Of a stretch of DNA of 64,000 nt, positions 46,062 to 54,792 are shown piece after piece. Made by a program: the position numbers and the translations under genes. Position 1 is the first letter of the stretch. Each line of letters opens with the position of its first letter. Under the pieces are notes generated by a model. It saw only the letters and a program-made list of their open reading frames with translations. It was not told the origin of the DNA and did not search any database. Origin of the DNA: Pseudoalteromonas phenolica (GTDB lineage Bacteria > Pseudomonadota > Gammaproteobacteria > Enterobacterales > Alteromonadaceae); NCBI RefSeq assembly GCF_005886345.1, contig NZ_PNEC01000023.1, positions 1-64,000 of the forward strand, read 5' to 3'.

Positions 46062-46835
46062 TTGCGACAATATTTTACACCGTTTTTATTTGCTGCTTTG
46101 TTTTCTAGCTTTGCGTCGGCTAACGACAAATGTGATGTAGAACTAGATCATGGTTTGATCATCACAGATTCGGTTATTCGCATTGTCGATAAAGGGCAAA
46201 CCCGTGTGCAAATCAACCATGATGAACAATTGCTCATTAAAGGTTATTTTATTCAACTTAATGATGAAGAAACTAAAGTACTTCGTGAATATGCTTTAGG
46301 TATTCGTGATACCGTTCCTGAACTTGTCAGCTTAGCAACTGATGGGGTTAACTTAGGCCTCAGTGCTATTGAGCAAATAGTAGAAGGCATGTCAGATAAA
46401 GAACCGGAAGTATTAAAGACCCAGTTGCAGTATGTTGAACGTGCGTTAATGGATAAATTCAAACGCGGAGATGACTTCTTCTTTATCGCGCCTCAGTCGC
46501 TGTCTAAAATTGATGATTTCTTTACAGAAGAGATCAGTCAAAAAATTCACTCAGCTATCCATGGTTCTTTAGGATCTATTCTAGTGTCACTCGGTGATGC
46601 CTTTAAGTCGCGTGAAGGCAATATTGAAGAGCGTATTACAGATATGGGACAACGTATGGAGATCATTTCTAAAGAAATCGATAAATCTCTAAAAAAGAAG
46701 GCACAGCAGCTAGAAGATAAAGCAGAGGAATATTGTGAGTGCTTAAACTCACTAGATGAAACGGAAGCACGTCTGCAAGCTATAGTCCCAAGCCTAAAAG
46801 CCTATGATTTAGTTCGGATCAGAGCGCCTAAGTAA
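46062..46835 (+). CDS. YggN family (DUF2884) periplasmic protein
   Basis: 257 aa. Signal peptide MRQYFTPFLFAALFSSFASA (about 1-20), then a DUF2884-like body that begins CDVELDHGLIITDSVIRIVD, with a helical C-terminal half and a CEC motif near 232. YggN proteins are conserved, uncharacterised and usually lipoprotein or periplasmic. The start codon is TTG, preceded at about 8 nt by GGGA; no in-frame ATG gives a signal peptide. Confidence 0.75.
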   Translation: MRQYFTPFLFAALFSSFASANDKCDVELDHGLIITDSVIRIVDKGQTRVQINHDEQLLIKGYFIQLNDEETKVLREYALGIRDTVPELVSLATDGVNLGLSAIEQIVEGMSDKEPEVLKTQLQYVERALMDKFKRGDDFFFIAPQSLSKIDDFFTEEISQKIHSAIHGSLGSILVSLGDAFKSREGNIEERITDMGQRMEIISKEIDKSLKKKAQQLEDKAEEYCECLNSLDETEARLQAIVPSLKAYDLVRIRAPK

Positions 46836-46855
46836 GTAGCTAACACAAACTGGTT

Positions 46856-47701
46856 TTATACTGAGTTGACAAAATAAAATCGCTCGGCATTCGCAAAGCT
46901 GAGTTTATGCCAGAGCAAAGAGTCGCTCACTAACTGTTTGTAACCTTGCCACACCTGAAAATAACCCTCTCGCATTAAACAAACGGGATAGTTAGAAGAA
47001 AACATCACTCTATCTTCACCAAAGTAATTCAATAGGAGCTTTAATTTTGCCTTTGAGTCTAAAGCATCTGCACAGTGTTCCTGGCCAGAAAACTTAATAA
47101 ATATGCTATCTGTATCTCTTAATAATGACAAAGCGATAGTGTAATCATGCAGGTTATCAATAAAGCCGGCGTGATTGAGAACAACTTTGAAACTAGGGTA
47201 CTGTTTTGCGAGCTCAACAACAATTTTTACAGCATTTAGATGACAAAGCTCAAACTGCGCTTCAAAGATTAAACCGTGCTTAGCGAGCGTACTAAGGTTT
47301 GTTTTGGTGTTATCAGACAATAACCTAAGGTGATCTTCACCTTCGGTGATATCACGAATACCAATGAAGTTAGGTGCTGATAGTAACTCGGTTAGTTGCT
47401 GTTCAAAGATAGTTGGTTCACTGTCTATTTGAATGTAGCTGATGGCTTTAAAAGGGACATGCTCAGGTGTACTATTGGCAAGCCATTCAAGTTCAGCACT
47501 TGGCTTGGTATTGTCAAACCCAGCCTCTATGTGCACAAATCTTTGCACTGCAAATTCAGTATTGGCTAAATCTGCATAGTGGTGGTTTTGTTTTATTTTT
47601 TCTAGATTAGGCCAGTTTGGGCCTGAGCCTTGAGTAAGCCAATGATATTGACCCAAACTTAAGTCAAAAAAGTGTAAGTGTGGATCAATTATCTGCATCA
47701 T
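46856..47701 (-). CDS. Amidohydrolase family protein (COG3618 lactonase-like)
   Basis: 281-aa TIM-barrel hydrolase. Metal-site start IDPHLHFFDLSLGQYHWL (His8/His10), then HIEAG, VVLNHAGFID, and FSSNYPV near the end. The COG3618 group includes L-fuconolactonase, L-rhamnonolactonase and 2-pyrone-4,6-dicarboxylate hydrolase. With the SDR gene directly upstream (4-nt overlap), oxidation of a sugar followed by lactone opening is a reasonable guess, but the substrate is not shown. Confidence 0.82.
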   Translation of the reverse strand: MMQIIDPHLHFFDLSLGQYHWLTQGSGPNWPNLEKIKQNHHYADLANTEFAVQRFVHIEAGFDNTKPSAELEWLANSTPEHVPFKAISYIQIDSEPTIFEQQLTELLSAPNFIGIRDITEGEDHLRLLSDNTKTNLSTLAKHGLIFEAQFELCHLNAVKIVVELAKQYPSFKVVLNHAGFIDNLHDYTIALSLLRDTDSIFIKFSGQEHCADALDSKAKLKLLLNYFGEDRVMFSSNYPVCLMREGYFQVWQGYKQLVSDSLLWHKLSFANAERFYFVNSV

Positions 47702-48426
47702 TGTGCTGTATAGCCCCCATCGATACTTTGTAGGCTGCCTGTGATAAAGCTAGCATCTTCAGACAATAAAAATGCCGTTAGCGCAGCGACTTCGTGGGCT
47801 TGACCTAATCGACCTAATGGCTGTAGTTGCGCTTCTTCAGCCACGATTTCTGTTTTATTAGCGCCACTTTTATCACAGTACTTATCAATAGCGTGGTGAA
47901 ATAGCGGCGTTTCAATTGTGCCAGGGCACACTGCATTCGCGCGAATATTAAACTTTGCGTAATCAAGTGCTGTGGTTTTTGCCATTGAAGCTAATGATGA
48001 CTTAGTAAGGTTATACGCAAATGAGTTCGGTTTACCTATGATGGCTTGATCTGATGACATTAACACAATTGCGCCATTTTTTTGTGTTTTCATGCTTGGC
48101 AATACGGCTTGAATAGCTGCATAAGCGCCTTTGACATTCAAGTTAAATAGCGCGTCTAACGTGGCTTCGTCGGTATCTTCAATGGTGGCACTTAAATGTT
48201 TGCCGGCATTCGAAACTAGGGCGTCAACACGACCTTTTTGCGTAATAATTTCAGCTATACAGCGCTTAACCGTTTCGACACAACTTACATCACACTCTAC
48301 GAAATTGCCAATCTCAGAAGGGGCAATATCGAGATTAAAGACTTGGTAGTTTTCTGATAGCAGCTTTTCAACAACGGCGAGGCCGATGCCAAAGCTGCCA
48401 CCTGTAACGATGGCAACTTTATTCAT
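47698..48426 (-). CDS. Short-chain dehydrogenase/reductase
   Basis: 242-aa classical SDR. NAD(P) motif TGGSFGIG (residues 8-15, GxxxGxG), acidic residue at the end of beta 2 (NLDIAP, suggesting NAD preference), NAGKH, catalytic Ser in VLMSSDQ, and YNLTK (Tyr/Lys pair). C-terminal SLQSIDGGYTAQ is typical. First gene of a two-gene unit with the COG3618 amidohydrolase. Confidence 0.92.
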   Translation of the reverse strand: MNKVAIVTGGSFGIGLAVVEKLLSENYQVFNLDIAPSEIGNFVECDVSCVETVKRCIAEIITQKGRVDALVSNAGKHLSATIEDTDEATLDALFNLNVKGAYAAIQAVLPSMKTQKNGAIVLMSSDQAIIGKPNSFAYNLTKSSLASMAKTTALDYAKFNIRANAVCPGTIETPLFHHAIDKYCDKSGANKTEIVAEEAQLQPLGRLGQAHEVAALTAFLLSEDASFITGSLQSIDGGYTAQ

Positions 48427-48447
48427 AATAAGTTATTCAATCTAAAA

Positions 48448-48936
48448 TTAGTGACCGCAGCCACCTTCACCGTGAACATGACCGTGAGATAACTCTTCAG
48501 CCGTCGCTTCACGCACAGATATCACTTCAACATCAAATGTCAGTGTTTTACCTGCAAAAGGGTGGTTTAAATCGCAGTCAGCGTTAAAACGGCCAACTTT
48601 CACAATGCTTACTTGATGGCGACCTTGATTTGATTCAACAATGGCACTCATACCCGGCTTCCATATTTTGTTGTTGCCTAGGCCCTGTAAGTGTTTAATG
48701 GGAATACGTTGAATTAAGCCTTCTTGATACTCGCCGTAGCTGTCTTTAGGCTCAAGTGTCACACTGAATTTGTCGCCTGCAGCTTTGCCTTCAAGTGCCG
48801 CTTCAAGACCTGGTAGCATGCCTTCAGTGCCATGAAGGTAAGTTAATGGCTCAGCGTTTGTGCTTGTTTCAATTTGCTCACCGGCTTCACTTAACGTGTA
48901 GTGAAACTCGACAGCCGTATCTTTAGTAATTTGCAT
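48448..48936 (-). CDS. FKBP-type peptidyl-prolyl cis-trans isomerase, SlyD-like
   Basis: 162 aa. FKBP domain interrupted by an IF (insert-in-flap) domain as in SlyD: LTYLHGTEGMLPGLEAALEGKAAGDKF, then SYGEYQEGLIQRIP, then DCDLNHPFAGKTLTFDVEVISV. The C-terminus has a short metal-binding-like tail (SHGHVHGEGGCGH), far shorter than in E. coli SlyD. The ATG at 48936 (MQITKDTAVEFHY, with AGAGAG upstream) is chosen over an in-frame start at 48966. Folding helper, perhaps nickel-related. Confidence 0.9.
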   Translation of the reverse strand: MQITKDTAVEFHYTLSEAGEQIETSTNAEPLTYLHGTEGMLPGLEAALEGKAAGDKFSVTLEPKDSYGEYQEGLIQRIPIKHLQGLGNNKIWKPGMSAIVESNQGRHQVSIVKVGRFNADCDLNHPFAGKTLTFDVEVISVREATAEELSHGHVHGEGGCGH

Positions 48937-48998
48937 GTTTTTCTCTCTTATCTCAGTTTGGTGCACATTTTACGTGAGCAAACCATGAAGTGCGAGTG

Positions 48999-50486
48999 TT
49001 AAGGAGAAGTATTCGGCTTTACGAGCTGCTCGAGCTCAGAAAGAAACTTTTTAGGTTCTGGCTTTTTAGGTGTTTGCGCAGGTCTGGGTAAATGCAGCAC
49101 CAGCTTTTTGCCTGGTTTAAGCAAGCTAGTGCTTTTTAGGTTATTCCATGTCAGTAAATCTTTGACGGGCACATTGAATTGTTTACTGATCTCCCAAAGA
49201 GAGTCGCCATTTTGAATGATGTATTCATGTTCCATGGTTAACACTGGTTGTTTCTCTTCTTGAGCAAGGTAAGGGCTTACTTGATATTCAAGCATTAAGT
49301 TGGCGAGCGGTTGTGCCTTTTTTATTTTTAGTACTTCTCCGACTTTTAAAAGACTTGTTTGTTTATTATTGAGTGCCATTAATGCATTGACCGAAGTATT
49401 AAAGCGACGCGCTAAACCATAAAAGGTGTCGTTTTTCAGCACGGTGTAAGTTTGGCTAAAGTAGTTTTGAAAGAAGTCACTTTGCCAAAGTTGTTTTTCG
49501 GTCAGGGGTAACAATACTTTGTGAGGGCCTTCAGGGGCACTTTGGTGTTGTAGGTAGCCAGGGTTTAGCTGGTGGAGTTGTCTTTTACTAACCCCTGTAA
49601 GTGAGGCAAGTACCGAAAAGTCAAAACGCTGAGCAAAGTCGACTTCACTGGTTAAGGCATAATTGGGCAGCTTTGGTATCTTAAACTCAGGATGTTTGGC
49701 CTGGAGTAGATAACTTAGAGCGAGTAGCTTTGGTACGTAGTCGGCGGTCTCAGAAGGGAGTTTGAGTTGCCAAAAGTAGCCTTGCTTGCCTTGTTTTTTA
49801 CTTTTTCGAATCGCTTTTTTTACTCGACCCTCTCCGGTGTTATAGGCTGCGAGAGCATGTAACCAATCACCGTTAAAGCGTTGGTAAAGATAAACTAAAT
49901 AATCAAGGGCGGCATCGGTTGAGGCCAACACGTCTTGTCTGCCGTCGTACCATTCATCGGTTGTAACGCCAAAGTGATAGGCGGTGCTATCCATTAGCTG
50001 CCAAATGCCCACTGCACTTTGACTAGAATGTACCTTAGGGCGAAAGTCACTCTCAACAAATGGCAGTAATACCATATCCATGGGTAAGCCTTTTTGCTTT
50101 ATTTTTTCAGCAATATGAAACAGGTAAGGCTTTGCACGCTTATTTACTTTCAACAAGTAATCGGGTTGTTTCAAATACCAATCAATGCGTTTTTGCAAGC
50201 GAGGTGTCGGCACTATGTCAAAGGCTAAACTGGCAATTATTTCTTGCCAAAGATCGTCGTAAACGACAGGGCTAACTTTGGGTGTAATACTGGAATGTAT
50301 GTCTTCTTGTATTTTATTATCTGCTTTATATGGCTTATATTCAGGTGTAGACTGATTTAATAGCGCCGAAATTTCATGAGGTTCAGCTGAGCCATTTTGA
50401 TCAGGTGAAGAGGTACTTTGGCATGCTGTTAATACTAGCAACCCGATACACAATAAAATGCTTCTAAAATGTATATTCATACCCAT
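48999..50486 (-). CDS. mltD: Membrane-bound lytic murein transglycosylase D, LysM type
   Basis: 495-aa lipoprotein (lipobox LTAC, cysteine at about 22). GH23 lysozyme-like catalytic domain at about 105-250: catalytic Glu in MVLLPFVESDFRPKVHS, then AVGIWQLMDSTAYHFG and ALAAYNTGEGRVKKAI. Two LysM domains follow (about 345-390 and 425-470). Cleaves peptidoglycan to 1,6-anhydro ends. Its stop-proximal gene neighbour slyD-like is 62 nt away on the same strand. Confidence 0.94.
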   Translation of the reverse strand: MGMNIHFRSILLCIGLLVLTACQSTSSPDQNGSAEPHEISALLNQSTPEYKPYKADNKIQEDIHSSITPKVSPVVYDDLWQEIIASLAFDIVPTPRLQKRIDWYLKQPDYLLKVNKRAKPYLFHIAEKIKQKGLPMDMVLLPFVESDFRPKVHSSQSAVGIWQLMDSTAYHFGVTTDEWYDGRQDVLASTDAALDYLVYLYQRFNGDWLHALAAYNTGEGRVKKAIRKSKKQGKQGYFWQLKLPSETADYVPKLLALSYLLQAKHPEFKIPKLPNYALTSEVDFAQRFDFSVLASLTGVSKRQLHQLNPGYLQHQSAPEGPHKVLLPLTEKQLWQSDFFQNYFSQTYTVLKNDTFYGLARRFNTSVNALMALNNKQTSLLKVGEVLKIKKAQPLANLMLEYQVSPYLAQEEKQPVLTMEHEYIIQNGDSLWEISKQFNVPVKDLLTWNNLKSTSLLKPGKKLVLHLPRPAQTPKKPEPKKFLSELEQLVKPNTSP

Positions 50487-50499
50487 ACTCCTTTACCAA

Positions 50500-51462
50500 T
50501 TATAGCACTGTCCCTTGCTTTTGCATTTTTTGCACCTGTTTGGCTTTAGCTAGCTCATACATCAATCTCAGCCGAGTTTGCGTGAGCTCATCCGTTTTGT
50601 ACATTGCCAGCAATGCTTCTGGCATTGCCATCGAGTCGCTGTTGATTGCGGCCTCTAAAAAGGAAATTGGTTTTTCTAACGCTTTGAGTTTATATGGCTT
50701 ACCTTGTGCAGGTAGTAACCAAGTCACTTTTTCAGCATGACGTAGTTTTTTAACTGTTGTGAACCAAGCCTCTAAATCACTTTCCTGTACATAGGGAATA
50801 GGGTTCGTGGTTAAGCCTGCAAATAATCCCAGATTATGATGACTTAATATACTTAGGTTACCTTGTGTCGCCCCTTCGATTTCTTCTACGACAATAGAGT
50901 GCTTACCTAAATCTAGAGTCACTTGAGCAGCCTTTAATAAAGTAGGAGAAGAAAATGATGTACTTAGCCACTTATCAATACGTGCTTTAGCTTTATTAAG
51001 ACGTTGTTGAAGCTGAGCGTTAGATTGTATTTCTACCCGCGATTGACTGAGTTGTAGACTTTTTTCGAATCGAGAGAGTTTATCTTTTAAGGCGCTTTGG
51101 TATTCATTGAAATGCTGTGAAACATGACGTGGTGCATGCCATGTCGCACCAGGAAATTCATTCGCTAGTAGCATCATCCCTAAGATTTGCTCTTCATCAC
51201 TGCTGGTGCTGAATAAATGGCAAATAGGTTGGGGAATGCGTTTTTTTACTTCGCTTGCAAAATTTTCTAGTGCGCTAAAGTCTCCATGTGCATCAATAAT
51301 AGCTGCGCATCTTTGACCGACTAAAATAGCCTGATTACTTGTGAGGTATCGGGCGTCGGACGGAGGGGCAATCAAAAAAGTCTTGTCATCGAACTTTAGC
51401 CATTGTGTTGCAGAAGCTGAAATTGAGATAAAAATAAAAAGTAGGGCGAAGAAAAATCGCAT
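50500..51462 (-). CDS. Metallo-beta-lactamase-fold protein lacking metal ligands
   Basis: 320 aa from the ATG at 51462, which gives a clean signal peptide (MRFFFALLFIFISISASA); longer in-frame starts exist at 51492 and 51477. The order of segments follows the MBL fold: AIIDAHGD (strand), CHLFSTSSDEEQILG where HxHxDH is expected, LGLFAGLTTNP where FxGD is expected, and WLLPAQGKPYK where the PGHG His is expected. All metal-binding residues appear lost, so a hydrolase function is unlikely. A charged helical insert is at about 110-165. 13 nt upstream of mltD; likely cotranscribed. Confidence 0.65.
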   Translation of the reverse strand: MRFFFALLFIFISISASATQWLKFDDKTFLIAPPSDARYLTSNQAILVGQRCAAIIDAHGDFSALENFASEVKKRIPQPICHLFSTSSDEEQILGMMLLANEFPGATWHAPRHVSQHFNEYQSALKDKLSRFEKSLQLSQSRVEIQSNAQLQQRLNKAKARIDKWLSTSFSSPTLLKAAQVTLDLGKHSIVVEEIEGATQGNLSILSHHNLGLFAGLTTNPIPYVQESDLEAWFTTVKKLRHAEKVTWLLPAQGKPYKLKALEKPISFLEAAINSDSMAMPEALLAMYKTDELTQTRLRLMYELAKAKQVQKMQKQGTVL

Positions 51463-51536
51463 AATCAAATAGAACATTACTGTGCAATTCAAAGTTGCAC
51501 GTAATTTAACCGATTATGCGAGTTGATTAAAGTAAA

Positions 51537-51809
51537 TTACTCTTCGCTGCTAGTTAGATGAGAAGAAAGTTTTGTGATTAACCCCTCTTGCGCAGTTTTT
51601 TGTGCTTGTAAGTCGTGACACAGGTGAAGCGCGGCCATAAGTAACGCGTTGTGCTCAGTGCGAATAGAGCTGCGCTGCTTCATTTCTTCTACCGTGCTAT
51701 TTAGCAAGGCTGCAGCATCGAGGAGCGCGGCTTCTTGCCCCTCAGTGCAGGCAAATTGATGTGTTTTGCCAAGCAGGCTCACTTCAACTTGATTGGTTTT
51801 TTGCGACAT
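51537..51809 (-). CDS. zapA: Cell division protein ZapA
   Basis: 90 aa. ZapA bundles FtsZ protofilaments at the division ring. N-terminal beta domain (VEVSLLGKTHQFACTEGQEAALLDAAALLN) and C-terminal dimerising helix (SIRTEHNALLMAALHLCHDLQAQ) match the family. It follows a small coiled-coil gene with a 1-nt overlap. The ssrS (6S RNA) gene that often follows zapA is absent here: only 44-74 bases separate it from the next gene. Confidence 0.93.
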   Translation of the reverse strand: MSQKTNQVEVSLLGKTHQFACTEGQEAALLDAAALLNSTVEEMKQRSSIRTEHNALLMAALHLCHDLQAQKTAQEGLITKLSSHLTSSEE

Positions 51810-52039
51810 TAGCTAGCCTGAGTTGCACTCTGTAGCTTGCTCAACAGGCCAGATAAAGTTTGGCTTGTCTCTTTTTGCTTTTCTTCACTTTCAAGTACTT
51901 CTAGCTGCAGAGTTTCATTTTCATCAACTAGTTTTTCATTTTGAGCTTTAAGCTCTGAAAGTTCGTTATTTAAACGATTGTTTTGGTTGATCAGTTCATC
52001 AATCAATTGTTCGAGTTTTGGGAGAGTTTCGTTGTTCAT
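51809..52039 (-). CDS. TIGR02449-type coiled-coil protein
   Basis: 76 aa, almost entirely one coiled coil (LEQLIDELINQNNRLNNELSEL and on to about residue 62). Matches the short ZapB-like TIGR02449 family that is regularly found next to zapA in gammaproteobacteria. By position and shape it may assist ZapA in the division ring; not proven. Confidence 0.85.
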   Translation of the reverse strand: MNNETLPKLEQLIDELINQNNRLNNELSELKAQNEKLVDENETLQLEVLESEEKQKETSQTLSGLLSKLQSATQAS

Positions 52040-52282
52040 AAAGGCGCTCTATTGACTGTTATATATGGTACAAATGTAAAACAAACTGACTAAGGATGCT
52101 AGCAAATACCTAGCTTTGCGGTGCATTTTGTCATTATTTAGTCATAAATGAGTAAATTCAGCTCTAATACATGTAATAAACACTATTTTGAAAAGTTGGG
52201 TTCTCTTTAATTTTATATTTCTCAGGACGGTGTCGTTTATATCTGAAGGTAATTAGGTGATAATGTAAGCTGTTATCTTCAA

Positions 52283-52302
52283 ACCTGAGTGAGTGCTCAG
52301 GT
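52283..52302 (+). repeat. Perfect inverted repeat ahead of rlmJ
   Basis: ACCTGAG and CTCAGGT, 7 bp each with a 6-nt spacer, end 20 nt before the rlmJ ATG. It could be an operator or a hairpin in the 5' leader. Confidence 0.5.
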
Positions 52303-52322
52303 AAACACTTTTGGGCGCAATT

Positions 52323-53159
52323 ATGCTGAGTTATCGACATTCATTTCATGCAGGCAATCCTGCTGACATCATCAAACACCTTGTTCTGGCACAAGTGCTC
52401 GAATACATGACTAAAAAAGATAAACCGTTTGATTACATTGATACGCATTCTGGTGCTGGTTTTTTTGAATTAGCAGGCGCTGATTCACAAAAGACACAAG
52501 AATATCTTGATGGCATTGGCAAGCTTTGGCATTACCAAGGTCAAAACCAAGCAATTCTAGATTTTGTTGAGTTGGTTAAAGGTATGAACGAAGCGTCATT
52601 AGCGTTTTATCCTGGCTCTCCAAAAGTGGCAGAACAGTTTTTACGTCGTCAAGATAAAGGCTGGTTCTTTGAACTACACCCGCAAGATCTAGATTTACTT
52701 GAGAAAAACACTCAACATAAAAAATCTTTGCGTGTAAAAGGTGAAGATGGCTTTAAAGGCTTGCAGGGCTTGGTGCCACCAACTTCAAGAAGAGCCTGCG
52801 TGTTGATGGACCCGCCTTATGAAATTAAAACCGATTATCAACATGCCGTGAAGATGATAGTTAAGGCGCATAAAAAGTTTAGCTCTGGCACCTATATGAT
52901 TTGGTATCCGGTTGTAGACAGAGAGCGCATTGATTTAATGGAGCAAACTTTAAAAGAGTCTGGCGTTAGAAACATTCAATTATTTGAACTGGCAACCAGT
53001 GCCGATACTGACGTTCATGGAATGACGGCATCAGGTATGATGGTGGTGAATCCACCATGGACACTAAAAAAGACCATGGATGAAGTTTTACCTGAGTTAG
53101 TTGATTTACTATCTGATGAAGCAGGATTTTATAGAAGCGAACAGTTAGTTGAAGAGTAA
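52323..53159 (+). CDS. rlmJ: 23S rRNA (adenine(2030)-N6)-methyltransferase RlmJ
   Basis: 278 aa from the ATG at 52323 (MLSYRHSFHAGNPADIIKHLV, as in E. coli RlmJ); an upstream in-frame TTG adds only four residues. Catalytic motif MDPPYEIKTDY (about 160-170) and SAM-binding start YIDTHSGAGFFEL are intact. Methylates A2030 in 23S rRNA. Confidence 0.95.
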   Translation: MLSYRHSFHAGNPADIIKHLVLAQVLEYMTKKDKPFDYIDTHSGAGFFELAGADSQKTQEYLDGIGKLWHYQGQNQAILDFVELVKGMNEASLAFYPGSPKVAEQFLRRQDKGWFFELHPQDLDLLEKNTQHKKSLRVKGEDGFKGLQGLVPPTSRRACVLMDPPYEIKTDYQHAVKMIVKAHKKFSSGTYMIWYPVVDRERIDLMEQTLKESGVRNIQLFELATSADTDVHGMTASGMMVVNPPWTLKKTMDEVLPELVDLLSDEAGFYRSEQLVEE

Positions 53160-53182
53160 CTTCGACGAAACTTAAAAAATAA

Positions 53183-53226
53183 AGCGGCGTATTACGCCGC
53201 TAAAAACTTTGCCCATAAAGTATGGG
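53183..53226. terminator. Two hairpins between rlmJ and porin genes
   Basis: AGCGGCGT/ACGCCGCT (53183-53201, 3-nt loop, followed by AAAAA) and CCCATA/TATGGG (53212-53226, 3-nt loop). The first probably ends rlmJ; the second is at the 3' end of the porin transcript on the minus strand. Neither has a long T-run on the sense strand. Confidence 0.55.
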
Positions 53227-53238
53227 TAAGTTGGGAGT

Positions 53239-54402
53239 TTAGAGCACGTATTTCACAGACATTTGGATGCGATCTAAATCACCTTCAGCACCATTCTCTG
53301 TTTCACGTGTACCTACCTTATATTCAGCACCAAAAGTCAGCTTTTTAACCGGAGAGTAAAGCAAGTTAGCACTATAGCTCATGCTTGATTTAGTCGGGTT
53401 ATAAGTATCACCTAAAACGTTGTCGACATTATCAGCATTGAAGAAAGAGTATAAGAAAGTTGAACGGAATTTGTCATTCCAGTGGTGTTGATAACCAACA
53501 AAGCCAGACGTTGAATCAATCGTATGCAGATTTGAACCATCATATACCGCGCCATTTGCAACGTTTAGACCTACATAACGGCCAAGACCCGCGCCTTGAG
53601 TTAGCATAAACTTGAAGTTATTTTTACCAAAGTTCACACGACCTGATGCACTTACACCAAATGATGTTTCACTTTCATCAGCAGCGCCAATTTTGTAAGT
53701 GAGCTGGCGTGCTAAAGCAGTAAGTACAAAGTTACCCCAATCAGCATTGTGCGTGTAACGAGCCGTGAAGTCAGGCATAGATGCATCATCTGAAACAACA
53801 CGGCCTGCATCAGCAGTGGTTACTGTACTTTCTGGGTTTTCTACTGAGAACGAGAAGTTACCACTCGTATATTTCGCCATAGCTTGACGAACGAATACTG
53901 TACCTTCAGCTGGACCTATGAAGTCGATTGTTTCAGGCAGAGCACCGACGTTTTGGAAGTTTGACCAAGCCTGACCAAATAACCAACCTTTGTAGGTAAC
54001 AAATGCTTGACGAATACGCGGAGAATAAGAGTTACTGACGCGCTCATTACCACCTGTTGAGGCAATAAAATCTAGCTCAATTTTCGTTTTTATGGTGCTG
54101 CCATCTTCAAGCTTAGTGGCTGTACCAAAGTTAAAACGAGATTGACGGGCATGCATATCAAATACCGCATCTTCACTGCTAGAAGCTGATACAGGTGTTG
54201 TACCAGGCACATAGAAATCACGGCCAATATGCTGTGCGCCTAAAGTACCGTCAGAAAAATCACTCCAAATAGCGTCGAGCTTAACGTAACCGCCATAGCT
54301 TATTTTGGTGTCTTCAATGGTGCCTGCTAGAGCAGGTGGGCTTAGAGCGCTTGATACTGCTAGAGCTGTAAGGGTTTTAATTGCTACACTTTTAGTTGTC
54401 AT
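53239..54402 (-). CDS. DcaP-like trimeric outer-membrane porin
   Basis: 387 aa with a signal peptide (ends SALSPPALA, about 27). Mature N-terminus TKISYGGYVKLDAIWSDFSDG and the DFYVPGTTPV segment are typical of the DcaP family, which takes up negatively charged small substrates such as dicarboxylates. The rest is alternating amphipathic beta strands ending in an aromatic-rich barrel end (RIQMSVKYVL). RBS AAGGAAC. Divergent from acs with a shared 390-base control region, so a role in acid or acetate-related carbon uptake is plausible. Confidence 0.85.
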   Translation of the reverse strand: MTTKSVAIKTLTALAVSSALSPPALAGTIEDTKISYGGYVKLDAIWSDFSDGTLGAQHIGRDFYVPGTTPVSASSSEDAVFDMHARQSRFNFGTATKLEDGSTIKTKIELDFIASTGGNERVSNSYSPRIRQAFVTYKGWLFGQAWSNFQNVGALPETIDFIGPAEGTVFVRQAMAKYTSGNFSFSVENPESTVTTADAGRVVSDDASMPDFTARYTHNADWGNFVLTALARQLTYKIGAADESETSFGVSASGRVNFGKNNFKFMLTQGAGLGRYVGLNVANGAVYDGSNLHTIDSTSGFVGYQHHWNDKFRSTFLYSFFNADNVDNVLGDTYNPTKSSMSYSANLLYSPVKKLTFGAEYKVGTRETENGAEGDLDRIQMSVKYVL

Positions 54403-54514
54403 AGTTGATGTTCCTTAAAGCTGCGTTGTTAATTGTAACGACGCTGTCATAAATGAGAGTTCATATCCACTGTTGTTGATGGTCGCTTTTTGCTCAATTA
54501 GTCTTTGGTCTATA

Positions 54515-54524
54515 CGACCAAGGT
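54515..54524 (+). promoter_or_regulatory. CRACYAAGGT motif, copy 1
   Basis: CGACCAAGGT, the right half of a 7-bp near-perfect inverted repeat (CTTTGGT, 7-nt spacer, ACCAAGG; 54503-54523). It shares the preceding TATAC with copy 2. Candidate CrbR operator for the porin and/or acs. Confidence 0.45.
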
Positions 54525-54707
54525 GGAGGGATAAACAAAAAATTCACAGTCCATTAATAATTTGTGGCAATATTTCGTCTATAAAAGTAGGATTAAACGC
54601 ATTTTACGCTGTATTTTTCATTTATTTAATATAGGGTTGGACTGTTTGGTTCTATTTTAGGCACTTTATTGCAAAAATTGATCTATGTTTGTTTTTTAAC
54701 CTTTATA

Positions 54708-54717
54708 CAACTAAGGT
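54708..54717 (+). promoter_or_regulatory. CRACYAAGGT motif, copy 2
   Basis: CAACTAAGGT, 75 nt before the acs ATG, preceded by TATA as in copy 1 (14 of 19 positions around the motif agree between the two). Confidence 0.5.
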
Positions 54718-54792
54718 CTAATTCTTTAACTGCAACGCCTGAGTGATCCTTGATGAAAGCCCAAGGGCAAGTAAATTAATATGGAGATGACT

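Larger units (their letters stand above)
54403..54792. promoter_or_regulatory. Divergent control region porin / acs
   Basis: 390 AT-rich bases with no gene. It contains two copies of the motif CRACYAAGGT on the plus strand (54515-54524 and 54708-54717). The first sits in an inverted repeat, TTGGTC-TATAC-GACCAA (54505-54521). A weak TACAAT for the porin lies on the minus strand about 35 nt before its start. No clear CRP palindrome could be chosen. Confidence 0.6.

Noticed and set aside
51493..51536. 6S RNA (ssrS) gene expected downstream of zapA
   Set aside because: Only about 45-75 bases separate zapA from the next gene and nothing there resembles 6S RNA; the 283 bases upstream of the zapA pair also show no such fold.
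54444..54450. Perfect CTGTCAT heptamer between porin and acs, resembling half a Pho box
   Set aside because: The second heptamer at the proper 11-bp spacing (GAGAGTT) does not match and no -10 follows at 10 nt.
54660..54672. Possible sigma-54 promoter (GG...GC) upstream of acs
   Set aside because: The GG and GC elements are separated by 9 instead of 10 bases, a spacing that sigma-54 does not tolerate well.
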